From Pseudomonadales bacterium (GTDB lineage: Bacteria; Pseudomonadota; Gammaproteobacteria; Pseudomonadales; Azotimanducaceae): a stretch of DNA of 47,851 nt. Within the stretch, counting starts at the first letter, position 1; each line of letters opens with the position of its first letter. Below the pieces are notes generated by a model, which worked only from the letters and a program-made list of their open reading frames with translations, was not told the origin of the DNA and searched no databases. The stretch spans positions 1-47,851 of the forward strand of contig JAESSY010000026.1 of NCBI GenBank assembly GCA_016763855.1. Reading direction: 5' to 3'. The translations under genes were made by a program, and so were the position numbers. Positions 14,983 through 24,886 of the stretch are shown here, in pieces.

Positions 14983-17867
14983 GTGTAAGCGATTTCCAAA
15001 CCATACAATCTTGGCTCAGTCACTTGTGCAGTACGACGGAATCCGTCATCACCACCACCTGGCTCAATTTGTCGAATACCAATTTCATTCGCCACGTTAT
15101 TCACGAAGCCACTAACGACCCATGCCTCAGAAGGGCTGGTCCAAGTTGCACGAATGTCAAGACGTTCGTAGGCTGGCGCTATATCTCGGGCATTTTGGAA
15201 GGCTGAGAAGTTTACATCATCGATATAACCCCAGCTTCCCAGCAAGTCTACTTCTCCTTTATTACCTAGGGGAATATTGTATGAAGCATAGACGCTCGAT
15301 TTCTTCTCCGGCACCTGTTGCAATCCGTTCCCTTTAATACTTCTGACACGGTCTACTTGTGTTGCGTCATCAAATATATCGGCATTTCTGTCTGGATCTG
15401 TACCATCGACAATAAAGAAGTCTTCAGTATATTCACTGTCTGTATAACTGAAGTTACCACCCAGGGTTAAAGCATCCGTTGCTAACCAAAGCACTTCAAA
15501 TTCAAGACCACGCATTTCTGCGCCAGGTGCGGCCTGTACAGATGAAGTCGTATTAGTGACGGCACAGGCGCTGGTAGCGTCTGCTGGATCTACATCTTGA
15601 GAACCATTAGGGCAGGCTTCTTCAGTGAAGGTATGAATCGATTCATAGTCATAGAAGTAAATTGAGCTATTAAACTGTAATGAGCCATCTAGGAATTGGG
15701 CCTTATAGCCTAATTCAAAGGCGATCAGCTCTTCTGGATCAAACTGAGGTGTCTGACTGAAGAAAGCCAAGTTGAAACCGCCCCCTCGATATCCTGTTGT
15801 CACATTACCGTACATCATGGTGTCGTCGGTGATGTTATAATCAAGATTCAAACGCCATGTTACTTTAGAGTCTTCTCTTTCTAACTCACGGAAAGCACCA
15901 AATGAAATCGGTACGCCCCCCAACCATGGCGGCACGTTACCAGTAGGTTGCAGGGTCGCTGGATCAAGTGCCCCGCGGAAGATATTAGCTGTTGCCAAGT
16001 CAATGCCGAATGCTGACAGTAAACCTGTAGTTTCAATATAACGAGCAAGAAGCTCTTCACCTTGTAACTCATCTTTCGCATAACGAATGCCGAAAGTAAA
16101 AGTGAATTTGTCATTGATATCCCAAACACCTTGGGTATAAGCAGCAAATGATTGCCGGTTAGTTTGATTCATAGAGTGTAAATCAGAACCTAGGGTCACA
16201 GGGCCATTTTTAACACTACCCAAGGCCGCTTCACCCGTCCAAAGGCTCAACGCACTTGTGAAACTACCTACAGGGGCATTTTGTGAGCGCGCTAATTCTT
16301 TTGCTGAAAAAACATCAATCTGGGTGGCACCAACTATGGCACCTAATGGTGTACCAGCTGGAATTCCAGCGATGGTTCCAGCGGGTAATCCGACGAACGC
16401 GTTCAGCCCATCCAGAACATTACCACTTTGCCCGCCCAATCCATCTAGCGCAAAGGCAGGATTAGTCACCTGATTGCCCCCTACAGAAGAGAAGAAATCA
16501 TAGCGCTGATCGATGGTTGCATCATAGAAGAATACGCCTGAGGTAAAAGTCAAGGTATCGCTGACATCCCAGAACACCTGGAATTCATGTGACGAGTAAG
16601 TCGCTTCATGGTTGACATAGAACTGTCGGTCATCTGTCAAACTAGCCGTAGAGTCATCTTCTGTGATTCTCTGGTAGAGAAGATCATTGTAACCAAAGAT
16701 ATATTTGAAGGTTAAGCCATCACTGATATCCCATGAGAACTCCATCTGAGTTCCTTCTTGATCAAATTCTTCTCTATTCAAACCATTGGTATAGGCACAA
16801 AGATCATCGCCATCAATATCACCGTAGTCGGTGAAGACACAATCGCTGTTGCTGTATTGCGCATTACGCCCATAGTTCGGAAAGTTGCCCCCTGGATCAA
16901 TTCCTGGTCGTACTCTCTGAGCCAATATCTCTGCACCGGTGCTTGGATTGGTAAAACTCAAAACGGGCTGCGCTGGATTCAAAAAGGAAGGAGATGTGAA
17001 ACTTGTGGTAGCTGGATCAACTGCACGTAACTGATGACTTTGGTTAGTAAAGTTTCGATTTAGATCACCGTCGAAGTTTTCACCTCGAAGTACAATCAAC
17101 CCACCGCCATCTGCACCACCCATTACACGATCGACATCCGCGCTATTGGTGCGGAGATTAATCTTCATGTTATCGGTAATGTTCCACTCAAGAGAAAGTG
17201 AAATGTTCTGCTCATTACTACTGTCTAGATCAGGACCGAGGCCACTTCTCTCTTCGATCCATCCATCACGTTCACGAGATGAGCCTGCTAGTCTTGCCGT
17301 CAAAATGTCTTCAATCAGGGTACCTGAAACCACCGCATAATAGTCGCGGGTATTGAAGTCACCGAGCACTGTTTTTGCTGAAAATTCAAACTCATCAGAA
17401 GGTTTTTTGTAAATGAAGTTCATCGCTCCACCGACAGCATTTCTGCCATAAAGCGTGCCCTGTGGGCCACGTAAAATTTCGATTCGCTCAACATCCCAAA
17501 ATGAACCGATCGTCGCTGTATACAAATCCTCTGAATAAACGTTATTCATATAGGTAGCAACACCAGGGTCACCCCCTAGGTTTCTAAAGTTTCGTCCAAC
17601 ACCACGAATCGCTGAATCGTAGGGTTGGATAGTTGTCGCGGGTACAAGGTTCTGTAGATCAGATTGGTTACGAATACCAAAATCATCCATCATCTCTGAT
17701 GTAAACGCGGTAATTGAAATTGATGTGTCCTGCACTGATGACTGTTTTCGTTCAGCAGTCACGACGACTTCTTCGATTTGTCGTCTTTCAGCAGCGGACA
17801 CAACGGCTGGCATGGCAATAGATGCTGCAAGCAGCGTCAATCCAAGATGGGTATATCTAACGCCCAT
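14973..17867 (-). CDS. TonB-dependent outer-membrane receptor
   Basis: A 964-residue receptor with a signal peptide (cleavage near residue 26, after VVSA). A TonB-box-like EEVVVTAERKQ follows, then a plug domain (DLQNLVPATTI; ILRGPQGTLYGRNAVGGAMNF) and a long beta-barrel ending in aromatic/hydrophobic residues (LYGLEIAYTLL). It resembles the large class often found in Sphingomonas-like and OM-group marine bacteria for unknown hydrophobic or aromatic substrates rather than classical siderophores. A strong Shine-Dalgarno (GGGGGAG) precedes the ATG; an inverted repeat sits in the leader. Ligand unknown. Confidence 0.92.
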   Translation of the reverse strand: MGVRYTHLGLTLLAASIAMPAVVSAAERRQIEEVVVTAERKQSSVQDTSISITAFTSEMMDDFGIRNQSDLQNLVPATTIQPYDSAIRGVGRNFRNLGGDPGVATYMNNVYSEDLYTATIGSFWDVERIEILRGPQGTLYGRNAVGGAMNFIYKKPSDEFEFSAKTVLGDFNTRDYYAVVSGTLIEDILTARLAGSSRERDGWIEERSGLGPDLDSSNEQNISLSLEWNITDNMKINLRTNSADVDRVMGGADGGGLIVLRGENFDGDLNRNFTNQSHQLRAVDPATTSFTSPSFLNPAQPVLSFTNPSTGAEILAQRVRPGIDPGGNFPNYGRNAQYSNSDCVFTDYGDIDGDDLCAYTNGLNREEFDQEGTQMEFSWDISDGLTFKYIFGYNDLLYQRITEDDSTASLTDDRQFYVNHEATYSSHEFQVFWDVSDTLTFTSGVFFYDATIDQRYDFFSSVGGNQVTNPAFALDGLGGQSGNVLDGLNAFVGLPAGTIAGIPAGTPLGAIVGATQIDVFSAKELARSQNAPVGSFTSALSLWTGEAALGSVKNGPVTLGSDLHSMNQTNRQSFAAYTQGVWDINDKFTFTFGIRYAKDELQGEELLARYIETTGLLSAFGIDLATANIFRGALDPATLQPTGNVPPWLGGVPISFGAFRELEREDSKVTWRLNLDYNITDDTMMYGNVTTGYRGGGFNLAFFSQTPQFDPEELIAFELGYKAQFLDGSLQFNSSIYFYDYESIHTFTEEACPNGSQDVDPADATSACAVTNTTSSVQAAPGAEMRGLEFEVLWLATDALTLGGNFSYTDSEYTEDFFIVDGTDPDRNADIFDDATQVDRVRSIKGNGLQQVPEKKSSVYASYNIPLGNKGEVDLLGSWGYIDDVNFSAFQNARDIAPAYERLDIRATWTSPSEAWVVSGFVNNVANEIGIRQIEPGGGDDGFRRTAQVTEPRLYGLEIAYTLL

Positions 17868-18622
17868 GTTACTCCCCCTATAAATGTTATTATTTTTCTA
17901 ATTAAAAACACAAATTAGAAATATTAGTCTTTCTTTTTTACTTCTTAATCTTCTTGGTCTTTTTACAACTTTTTTTTAACTTCATTTTGTACAATTTTTG
18001 ATCTAATTAGAAAATCCATGCGTATAAGCACCGCTTTCTAGAAAAGAGCTACGCTAACCATAAGCTGCCTAGAATTGAATGTAAACCCACTTTAAGTTAT
18101 ATAAATTCTCCTTAATGGGGCAAAAGGATCTAATTTATGGGCTCCTCCCAAGATTTTGGCTTATTCTTAATGATAACCAATGGTTATAGTGGCCAGCGGA
18201 TCCACTTACTATCTCTCTTTTGGCCTTAGACACAAGATCCTTATCTCATGAGCGGTCAAATTCCGGAACGCTTCAGCTTCGAGCTCGTCATAAAAGTCTC
18301 AATAGGGGGGAGGTAAGCTACAGCCATTACAGAACTTATAGACATTATCCTAGAAACAACAGTTGGATCATGTACCATCTTGATAAAAACCCTTTTACAT
18401 TGATAATGGATCCATCCTTTATGCTTGATAACAAACACGGCATAAAATTCAGTGCTTAAAGCTTTCCTCATCACAGTCGTCTTAATAATTTGTTATCAGA
18501 CCGAAGCTGACGAAATGCACTTTTCGAGGGCAAATTTTGGTTATTCAAATTTACCGATATGGACCGCGTTAAGGCCTTTCGAAGAATCCTCCATTTCACG
18601 CTCATCAGAAATCAAGCAGTAA
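17868..18622. other. 755-bp non-coding region upstream of TonB receptor
   Basis: No convincing gene. The first 130 bp are AT-rich with pyrimidine tracts on the plus strand and contain the inverted repeat TTTCTAATT (17895-17903) / AATTAGAAA (17913-17921), near the likely 5' leader of the TonB receptor mRNA. A further CTAATTAG palindrome occurs near 18004. At about 18172 ATAACCA-A-TGGTTAT is a small perfect dyad. Short open frames near 18220-18474 lack ribosome binding sites and family resemblance; some may be decayed sequence linked to the pseudogene that follows. Confidence 0.5.
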
Positions 18623-19194
18623 GATAATCTCTTTGCTATTTATCTTATCGCAGGAGGTGACGTTCGATCACAGGAGGATTTCAATCCCTACCAACAGAGA
18701 CTGCATATTTGGTTGCTAAATATTAATGGAGATATCACTAGGCAGAGAACAGTCAGAAAAAAAGGCAAGTTGTTATTCACATCTATGCACCAACAGTTTT
18801 TCCATGGTGAAAACTTTAGTGGATACCACGCAGATCAAAGCAAGCTCGATAAAATTTTTGATGAGGGGACCTATAACTGCATCAGCTCAACTATGCTTTA
18901 CATTGGCGCTGCAAAAAACTTAATCTAAAGGTAAGCGGTGTACTCATACTCTCTCATGCATTAGTACAACTTGAATTGCAGGACGGCAACACTATCGATA
19001 TCGAAACGACCTAACAGGATGATTATGCCATAAACCATGATTCCCATTTCTATCAGCGTCAGGCTAGCGAACGGGCACAGGACCTAGTTTTTGATGGTGA
19101 GTGGGAACTGGGGGTCGACAAACTCAGTGTCTGTTTACAACAGTTGTCCGAAGCTGCGGCATGCCAAAGCGCATTAGACAAAATAGGGCGTTAG
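18623..19194 (+). pseudogene. broken transglutaminase-like/TPR protein gene
   Basis: Segments in two frames join into one recognisable protein. The first (about 18623-18920) includes SMHQQFFHGENF and EGTYNCISSTMLYIGAA, the Cys-containing motif of a bacterial transglutaminase-like family. After an A6 tract near 18915-18920 the homology continues in another frame with KVSGVLILSHALVQLEL and DGNTIDIETT, the expected His and Asp region. A TAA (19012-19014) then interrupts, and the same frame continues to TAG 19192-19194 with a helical tail. No credible start or signal peptide is left. One frameshift plus one stop make decay more likely than a single sequencing error. Confidence 0.6.
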
Positions 19195-19240
19195 ATTCCC
19201 ATGGCCATTTTCACAGATCAGAGTGGATCAGAAAAATCAG

Positions 19241-20407
19241 CTATTCTTCTGCTACCGATTGTGCAGAATCTGATTCCATTGGTGCCTTTTCTGCGTCCAC
19301 ACCTACAATTTCACTGGCTACAGATTCCGCAATACCAACAAGCTTAGCCACCACTTCTTCACTCGCACGTTCCATACCTGTCAACATTTCGATCACTTTT
19401 CCACTATCACCCTTTTCCATCCATTCAAGGGCGGATATCCCCATACTGTGAACATCTGCGTGAGGTTTTTCCAGCGCGATATAGTTTTTGTTTTTACTAT
19501 ACGTTTTAGCGCCCTCTCCTTCATAAAACCATTTACCGAGACGACAGCCTCTGTGATCGGCAAAGTCAGCGGCAGATTTGTCAGCAAGCCCCATCAGAGA
19601 CTTGTAAATATCCATTTTCCAAACAACATGATCCATTTTGACCGTCTGCAAAAAGGACTCTGCGGCAGAATAATTAATGACTGAATACATACCCTGGGAC
19701 AAGTGAACGATTTGATTTGCAGTGCTCTCTATCGATGCAGTATTGGTATCAATGTCTTGACTAATCGTACTCACATTATCAATACCGACGATAACGTCAT
19801 CCACTTGCTGGTTGACCTGGTCTATTAGGGCTGAAATTTCATTTGTTGCTTCGGCAGAGCGCTGTGCGAGGGTTCTGACTTCATCCGCAACAACAGCAAA
19901 ACCACGGCCTTGTTCACCTGCTCTCGCAGCTTCAATAGCCGCATTTAACGCAAGCAAGTTGGTTTGATCAGAGATGCCTTTGATCATGGTGACAAATTGA
20001 TTAATGCCTGTTGTGACCTCTTTCAAATTACTCACGGAATCTGCTGCTCGACTCGTATCTTGATTGATTGTAGATGTGGACGTAATTGTCAAAGCGAGGA
20101 GGTTCATGATTTCACCAAATAGATCCTTTGAAGCCTCAAAGGTATCCCGATGACTGATCAATGTACTAGAGGAGGTAGCTAATTGCTCCCGGATCTTATC
20201 CATAAGGCTCGAAGAGTTGAGAAGAAGTTTAGAGAGTTCATTCCGCGTCTCATTCCCATGAATTTCTTCAGACAATTCATTCTTGGCCTTTGATTCCAAA
20301 CCTTTGAATGATTCATTCTCTGATTTCATATTCTCAAGCTGGTCACGTAATTTTTTGTTATCTCTCTCAAGCCTCTGAATTTCTTGCTTATTTTGCATTC
20401 CAAACAT
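19241..20407 (-). CDS. soluble methyl-accepting chemotaxis protein with CZB domain
   Basis: A 388-residue chemoreceptor with no membrane segment or periplasmic domain. It begins with a coiled coil (residues 1-55). The signalling domain contains the conserved hairpin [24 protein letters not shown] (with MCP/CheA-binding Glu and Arg residues). The C-terminal CZB zinc-binding domain shows the 3-His/1-Cys pattern: [18 protein letters not shown], and [11 protein letters not shown] domains bind zinc, and the Cys can sense hypochlorite in studied homologues. AGGA lies 9 nt before the ATG. A cytoplasmic redox or zinc sensor for chemotaxis or a related pathway is inferred; no che genes are in the window. 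Confidence 0.9.
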   Translation of the reverse strand: MFGMQNKQEIQRLERDNKKLRDQLENMKSENESFKGLESKAKNELSEEIHGNETRNELSKLLLNSSSLMDKIREQLATSSSTLISHRDTFEASKDLFGEIMNLLALTITSTSTINQDTSRAADSVSNLKEVTTGINQFVTMIKGISDQTNLLALNAAIEAARAGEQGRGFAVVADEVRTLAQRSAEATNEISALIDQVNQQVDDVIVGIDNVSTISQDIDTNTASIESTANQIVHLSQGMYSVINYSAAESFLQTVKMDHVVWKMDIYKSLMGLADKSAADFADHRGCRLGKWFYEGEGAKTYSKNKNYIALEKPHADVHSMGISALEWMEKGDSGKVIEMLTGMERASEEVVAKLVGIAESVASEIVGVDAEKAPMESDSAQSVAEE

Positions 20408-20765
20408 TTTGTTCCATCCTGATACAAGTTATATAATTCCCAACTATCTCTTAGTTATTGTCGAGTTTAGGAATATGACAAGACGAATTTCTAATTACGC
20501 TGTAAAAGAATAATTAGTTGACTGAAAAAGCCTGTCAAACCCGTTTTTTCCTGCTTCAACTTTCTTTTCCCGCTTGAAAACAAAAAATTTAGGGCACTAG
20601 CTCCTTCGTGCAACTCAGTGTTAATCAAGTTCGTGAAATTACAAAAAAACACACTCGATTAGCAATGATAGTTTCCGAACAGGCACTAATTAGGTAGAGT
20701 ACGCCCTCAGACCGGCCGGACAAATCAGCCCGCAATCAATACACAAAATTACAACTGGAAGTAGC
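20408..20765. other. 358-bp divergent intergenic region
   Basis: Lies between the chemoreceptor and ilvE start codons and must hold both promoters. I see A/T tracts and no ORF, clear dyad, leader peptide or riboswitch; in particular no Leu/Ile/Val-rich attenuator peptide before ilvE. Confidence 0.5.
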
Positions 20766-21833
20766 ATGCCTTTAACAATTTCACCTCTGCCTCAAGAACA
20801 AAGGGGAAACTGTCCTGCTGAACTCAGCTTCGGCTCAGTATTCACCGACCACATGTTCACACAAGAATATAGTCCCATTGTTGACTGGCATAATAAGAAG
20901 ATATCGCCTTATCATCCATTTAACCTCGACCCCGCAGCGGCAGTACTTCACTACGGCCAGGAGATTTTTGAAGGTCTGAAAGCGTATCGCAATATTGATG
21001 GTGGTATTAATTTATTTCGACCTCTCGAAAATTTCCTTAGATTTAATCGCTCCGCTGAACGCATGGTGATGCCGACTGTCGATCCAACTTCTCACTTAGA
21101 TGTGCTTAAATCTCTGATCGATCTTGATAAAAATTGGGTACCTGACCAAAAAGATGCATCTCTCTATATACGACCCGCAATGATAGCAACCAGTCCAAAG
21201 CTTGGCCTTGGAGCCGCAGAAGACTATCTACATTTCATCATTATGGGTCCAGTAGGCCCCTATTTTAAGGGCGGGTTTGAACCGGTATCAGTTTACATCG
21301 CGGATGAATATCGCCGAGCAGTCGTGGGTGGTGTAGGCGAAGCTAAAACCGGTGGTAATTATGCAGCCAGCCTCTATCAATCCGAGCTTATGGCAAAAAA
21401 AGGGTTCACTCAGGTGCTTTGGCTGGATGCAATCGAAGGACGATTGATAGAAGAAGTTGGCGCCATGAACATCTGTTTTGTATATGAAGGCAAACAGATA
21501 GTCACTCCGAGCTTAAGTGGCAGTATTTTACCAGGCATTACACGGGACTCGGTGCTTACCTTAGCGCCAAAGCTGGGATATGAAGTTGAAGAAGCTCAGC
21601 TCGACATACACGAGGTGTTAAAGGATATTCGCGCAGGATCAATCACCGAGGTCTTTGGTTGTGGAACGGCTGCAGTCATTTCTCCCGTAGGGAATCTCTC
21701 GTTCAAAGGGGAAAACTATTTGATCAACGACAATCAGCCCGGTGTTGTTGCAAGCGCTTTGTATGATGAATTAACCGGTATTCAATATGGTAAGCGTGAA
21801 GATCCATTTGGCTGGATAGAAACCGTCGAATAG
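20766..21833 (+). CDS. ilvE: branched-chain amino acid aminotransferase
   Basis: A 355-residue class IV (fold type IV) aminotransferase, the longer form similar to BCAT2/IlvE of many bacteria. The PLP lysine is Lys194 in GVGEAKTGGNYAAS. Supporting motifs are YGQEIFEGLKAY, YIRPAMIAT, the EEVGAMNICFVY region and SGSILPGITRDS. It converts Leu, Ile and Val to their 2-oxo acids with 2-oxoglutarate, reversibly, in the cytoplasm. GGAAG precedes the ATG. It is a single-gene unit with a strong terminator 36 nt downstream. Confidence 0.94.
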   Translation: MPLTISPLPQEQRGNCPAELSFGSVFTDHMFTQEYSPIVDWHNKKISPYHPFNLDPAAAVLHYGQEIFEGLKAYRNIDGGINLFRPLENFLRFNRSAERMVMPTVDPTSHLDVLKSLIDLDKNWVPDQKDASLYIRPAMIATSPKLGLGAAEDYLHFIIMGPVGPYFKGGFEPVSVYIADEYRRAVVGGVGEAKTGGNYAASLYQSELMAKKGFTQVLWLDAIEGRLIEEVGAMNICFVYEGKQIVTPSLSGSILPGITRDSVLTLAPKLGYEVEEAQLDIHEVLKDIRAGSITEVFGCGTAAVISPVGNLSFKGENYLINDNQPGVVASALYDELTGIQYGKREDPFGWIETVE

Positions 21834-21868
21834 TTTTTACACAAACTGCCTAAAGAAAGCGCACAAAA

Positions 21869-21898
21869 AAAGGGGTCTGACAATCAGACCCCTTTCTA
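21869..21898. terminator. strong bidirectional terminator
   Basis: A perfect 12-bp stem AAAGGGGTCTGA / TCAGACCCCTTT with a 3-nt loop (CAA). A run of A precedes it and T-rich sequence follows. It separates convergent ilvE and the second TonB receptor. Its stem resembles the phasin terminator at 8432. Confidence 0.88.
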
Positions 21899-21921
21899 TT
21901 TTTACGACTTAGTAAGAAGGT

Positions 21922-24573
21922 TTAAAAATCTACTAAGAATCGTGCGTACCAAAATCCGCCGTCAGAGCCGAATGGTGATCCGCTAGTAAATTGCTGACCT
22001 GAAGACGAACCAACGCCTGAGTCAAACTCTTTACCTGCATCTGTATCAAATACATTTTGTGCACCTATAACCACTGTGTAGGCATCATTAAATGTATAAG
22101 CAGCTTCAACATCAACAATCCACTCGTCATCGTAGCACTCATCAGTTCCTGCAGGATTTCTTGCAGTAGCTGAGAAAGCAACACAATTTGGACTTGAAGA
22201 TCCTGCAACCGTATCAGCAACAACGAACTCGTCGTAGTAGCTAGCACGAACAAGGAAACGTAAGTCACCAACAGTGTGATTAGCTGTTAAGTTAATGCGA
22301 TTTCTTGGGTTGAACGCTTCTAAATCAACAATTCGATCTCGACGTACAACAGCGGGGTCAAAATCTTCAACCTCTGTTTTAGTCCAGTTCCATGCCATTG
22401 AAAGATTCGTGTTACCCATATCTGAATCTATCGCATAAGTTGCAACAACATCCACACCGCGTGTTGTTGTTTCAAACCCATTTGTATAGAAAGAGATTGA
22501 AGAGAAATCTGTTGCACCAGGTACGCCAGCAGCTTCTAGTTGAGCCGCGAGAGCAGCATCAATTGAAATCTGACTAGTAGTCGCGATGCGATCTTCCAGT
22601 TCAATCCAGAAGTAGTCAACAGTCACAGAAAGCCCATCTAATGGCTCGGCAGTGAAGCCGATACTAATATTTGTGGCTTCTTCTGCATCTAGTTCCTTAG
22701 CACCCAAGAATTGTGCAATTGGGTTGCTTGGAGGAATCTGACCAGATTGAACCAAGTTACCCGTACCCAAATCAGTTCGTGTAGACACTTTAGTCACATT
22801 AGACTGACCAGGCGTTGGTGCACGGAAACCAGTGCTAGCTGAAGCTCGTACAACAAAGGTATCACTAAATTTATAAGCCAAAGCGCCTTTAAAGTTAGTC
22901 GTTGTACCAAAATCTTCAAACTTCTCAAAACGAATTGCGGTGTTAAGTAGCAATTGCTCTGTAACATCAGCTTCTAAGTCTAGGTATACCGCAACGTTAC
23001 CCCGGTTAAATACACCTGTTTGAACTGGAGAGAATCCAGCAAAACCGTGAGAACCGATGTTTCCGCCTTGAGCCGCAAAACGCCCTGCGATCCATGAAGC
23101 TTCTTCACCTTGAGTCACTTCGAAGGTTTCTTTTCTGTACTCAAACCCACCCGCCACGTTTAGTGGAGAATAGAAGCTAGCAATTTCAACTTCACGAGCA
23201 AAATCAGCATTCAAATTAAGTTCTGACTGAGTGTAATCACCCGTTCTGAACTCGGATTGCAGATTATCTGGCCCAAGAGAGTTGTTGTTAGTTTGGTTCA
23301 AGTAAAATTGAGCATCACTGACACCGTAGCTTGCGCTAAAGTCAAATCGTGTACCGCTTTTAAACTCACCGCGAACACCGATAACTTCACTATAGTCATA
23401 AACTTGAGCGCCAAAACGAGGTGTGTAACCACCTGGATCAACTTCGTTACGAACCCAGCAATTGGGATCGGCAGCAAGAGCTGCGAGAGCAGCATTATCA
23501 GCAGCAACTGAAGCTGGATCACTCAAATCGGGTGGAATCAAAGCAGCAGAAGGTGTTGCGCTACCCAAACTACCAGGACAGTTACCAGTACCATTTGGCA
23601 AACCGTTAGTAGCCGTTAAGTCAAAGACTAAACGCTCACCAGATCCATTTGTGAAAATACCGCCTCGACCGTTTGGATTACGGAAGAAGAATCCACCGTC
23701 AACCTTACGTTCTGCGTAGTTACCCCAAGAATAGAGTTCAACATTGGAAGTTAACTCTATCGCAGAGTTATAAAAGAATTTCCAATCATCGTCTAGTTCA
23801 GGCGCACCCCAAATTTGTGCGATTGCAGGAACAGCGAGATTACCCGCAGCTCTTAATGCATTCACATCAGATCGGAAAGTACTTCGTGAAGTCGCGTACT
23901 GAGATTTGTACTCTACAGAAGCATTGAAGAAACCAGCATCGCCAAGCGGTAGACCTATGTTGGCAGCAAGTTGGAACAATTCGCCGTCGCCTTCATAGTA
24001 TTCACCGGTCTTCACTTCCAAAGAAAAACCTTCTGAGGCATCTTTAAGAATGAAGTTGATTACACCAGCAATCGCATCAGAACCGTACTGTGCGGATGCA
24101 CCGTCACGCAGTATTTCAACTTGCTTTAGCGCAATACTAGGAATGATACTGACATCAGGTCCTTGAGAACCGGCGGTTAAAGAACCGCCTAATTCGGCAA
24201 TAACCGCACCACGATGGCGGCGCTTGCCATTAACAAGAATCAAAGTGTCATCTGGCGGAAGTCCACGAAGATTAGCAGGACGCATGATTGTCGCTGCATC
24301 ACTAATAGACTGTCGGCCTACGTTATAAGATGGAACCAAAGTACGTAACAGGTCATCCATGTCACTAGTGCCTTGATTTTGTAGTTCGCTACCGCTAAAT
24401 ACATCAACAGGTACAGGCGAATCAGTAGCTGATCGCGCCGCCCGTCGAGTACCAGTAACCACGACTTCCTCTATTTCGTCTGCGCCATAAGCGACAGCTG
24501 AGAAGCCGGGTGCTACCAGAGTGGCAACTGCAATGGACAGTGCCAATGCGGTTTTCTGATGTTTTACCATCAT
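21922..24573 (-). CDS. TonB-dependent outer-membrane receptor
   Basis: An 883-residue receptor. The signal peptide ends near residue 30 (SAVAYGA), followed by a TonB box EEVVVTGTRR. The plug shows NLRGLPPDDTLILVNGKRRHR and ILRDGASAQYGSDAIAGVINFILKD. The barrel ends GGFWYARFLVDF with the terminal Phe needed for BAM recognition. The NGKRRHR and DGASAQYGSDAIAGV forms mark a subgroup common in marine gammaproteobacteria and Caulobacter-like organisms. The leader has an AUAGGGGG ribosome site like that of the first receptor. It is divergent from a D-aminoacylase-like gene, so an amide- or peptide-containing ligand is possible but unproven. Confidence 0.92.
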   Translation of the reverse strand: MMVKHQKTALALSIAVATLVAPGFSAVAYGADEIEEVVVTGTRRAARSATDSPVPVDVFSGSELQNQGTSDMDDLLRTLVPSYNVGRQSISDAATIMRPANLRGLPPDDTLILVNGKRRHRGAVIAELGGSLTAGSQGPDVSIIPSIALKQVEILRDGASAQYGSDAIAGVINFILKDASEGFSLEVKTGEYYEGDGELFQLAANIGLPLGDAGFFNASVEYKSQYATSRSTFRSDVNALRAAGNLAVPAIAQIWGAPELDDDWKFFYNSAIELTSNVELYSWGNYAERKVDGGFFFRNPNGRGGIFTNGSGERLVFDLTATNGLPNGTGNCPGSLGSATPSAALIPPDLSDPASVAADNAALAALAADPNCWVRNEVDPGGYTPRFGAQVYDYSEVIGVRGEFKSGTRFDFSASYGVSDAQFYLNQTNNNSLGPDNLQSEFRTGDYTQSELNLNADFAREVEIASFYSPLNVAGGFEYRKETFEVTQGEEASWIAGRFAAQGGNIGSHGFAGFSPVQTGVFNRGNVAVYLDLEADVTEQLLLNTAIRFEKFEDFGTTTNFKGALAYKFSDTFVVRASASTGFRAPTPGQSNVTKVSTRTDLGTGNLVQSGQIPPSNPIAQFLGAKELDAEEATNISIGFTAEPLDGLSVTVDYFWIELEDRIATTSQISIDAALAAQLEAAGVPGATDFSSISFYTNGFETTTRGVDVVATYAIDSDMGNTNLSMAWNWTKTEVEDFDPAVVRRDRIVDLEAFNPRNRINLTANHTVGDLRFLVRASYYDEFVVADTVAGSSSPNCVAFSATARNPAGTDECYDDEWIVDVEAAYTFNDAYTVVIGAQNVFDTDAGKEFDSGVGSSSGQQFTSGSPFGSDGGFWYARFLVDF

Positions 24574-24886
24574 TATTACCCCCTATGAGTTGTTTCAAAT
24601 CATCCCAGACAACCCCTAATCCATCTGTCATTACAATGGCCGCCGTCCAGAATTCCTCCATTATCTTGGAGTGCCGCTCACGATACATCAGTGTGATCAA
24701 AATAGAAACAAGCAAGACACCCTATTTTCGCGGTATTGGCGCGATATTTGTTATTTTTCAATTTTTGTTATAAAAATAATTTAATAGTAAGCTCCGCCAA
24801 ACAAGAAAGTCCGGATACTGATAGGATAGAGTCTATTTGAACAGAAGGGAGATCTGATCATTTTAGCCACTAGAAACCTAATAATT

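Noticed and set aside
18220-18474. Overlapping short frames on both strands before the pseudogene
   Set aside because: No ribosome sites or recognisable motifs; likely chance or decayed sequence.
23257-23927. Several plus-strand frames over the second TonB receptor
   Set aside because: They are antisense shadows of a gene with a complete signal peptide, plug and barrel end.
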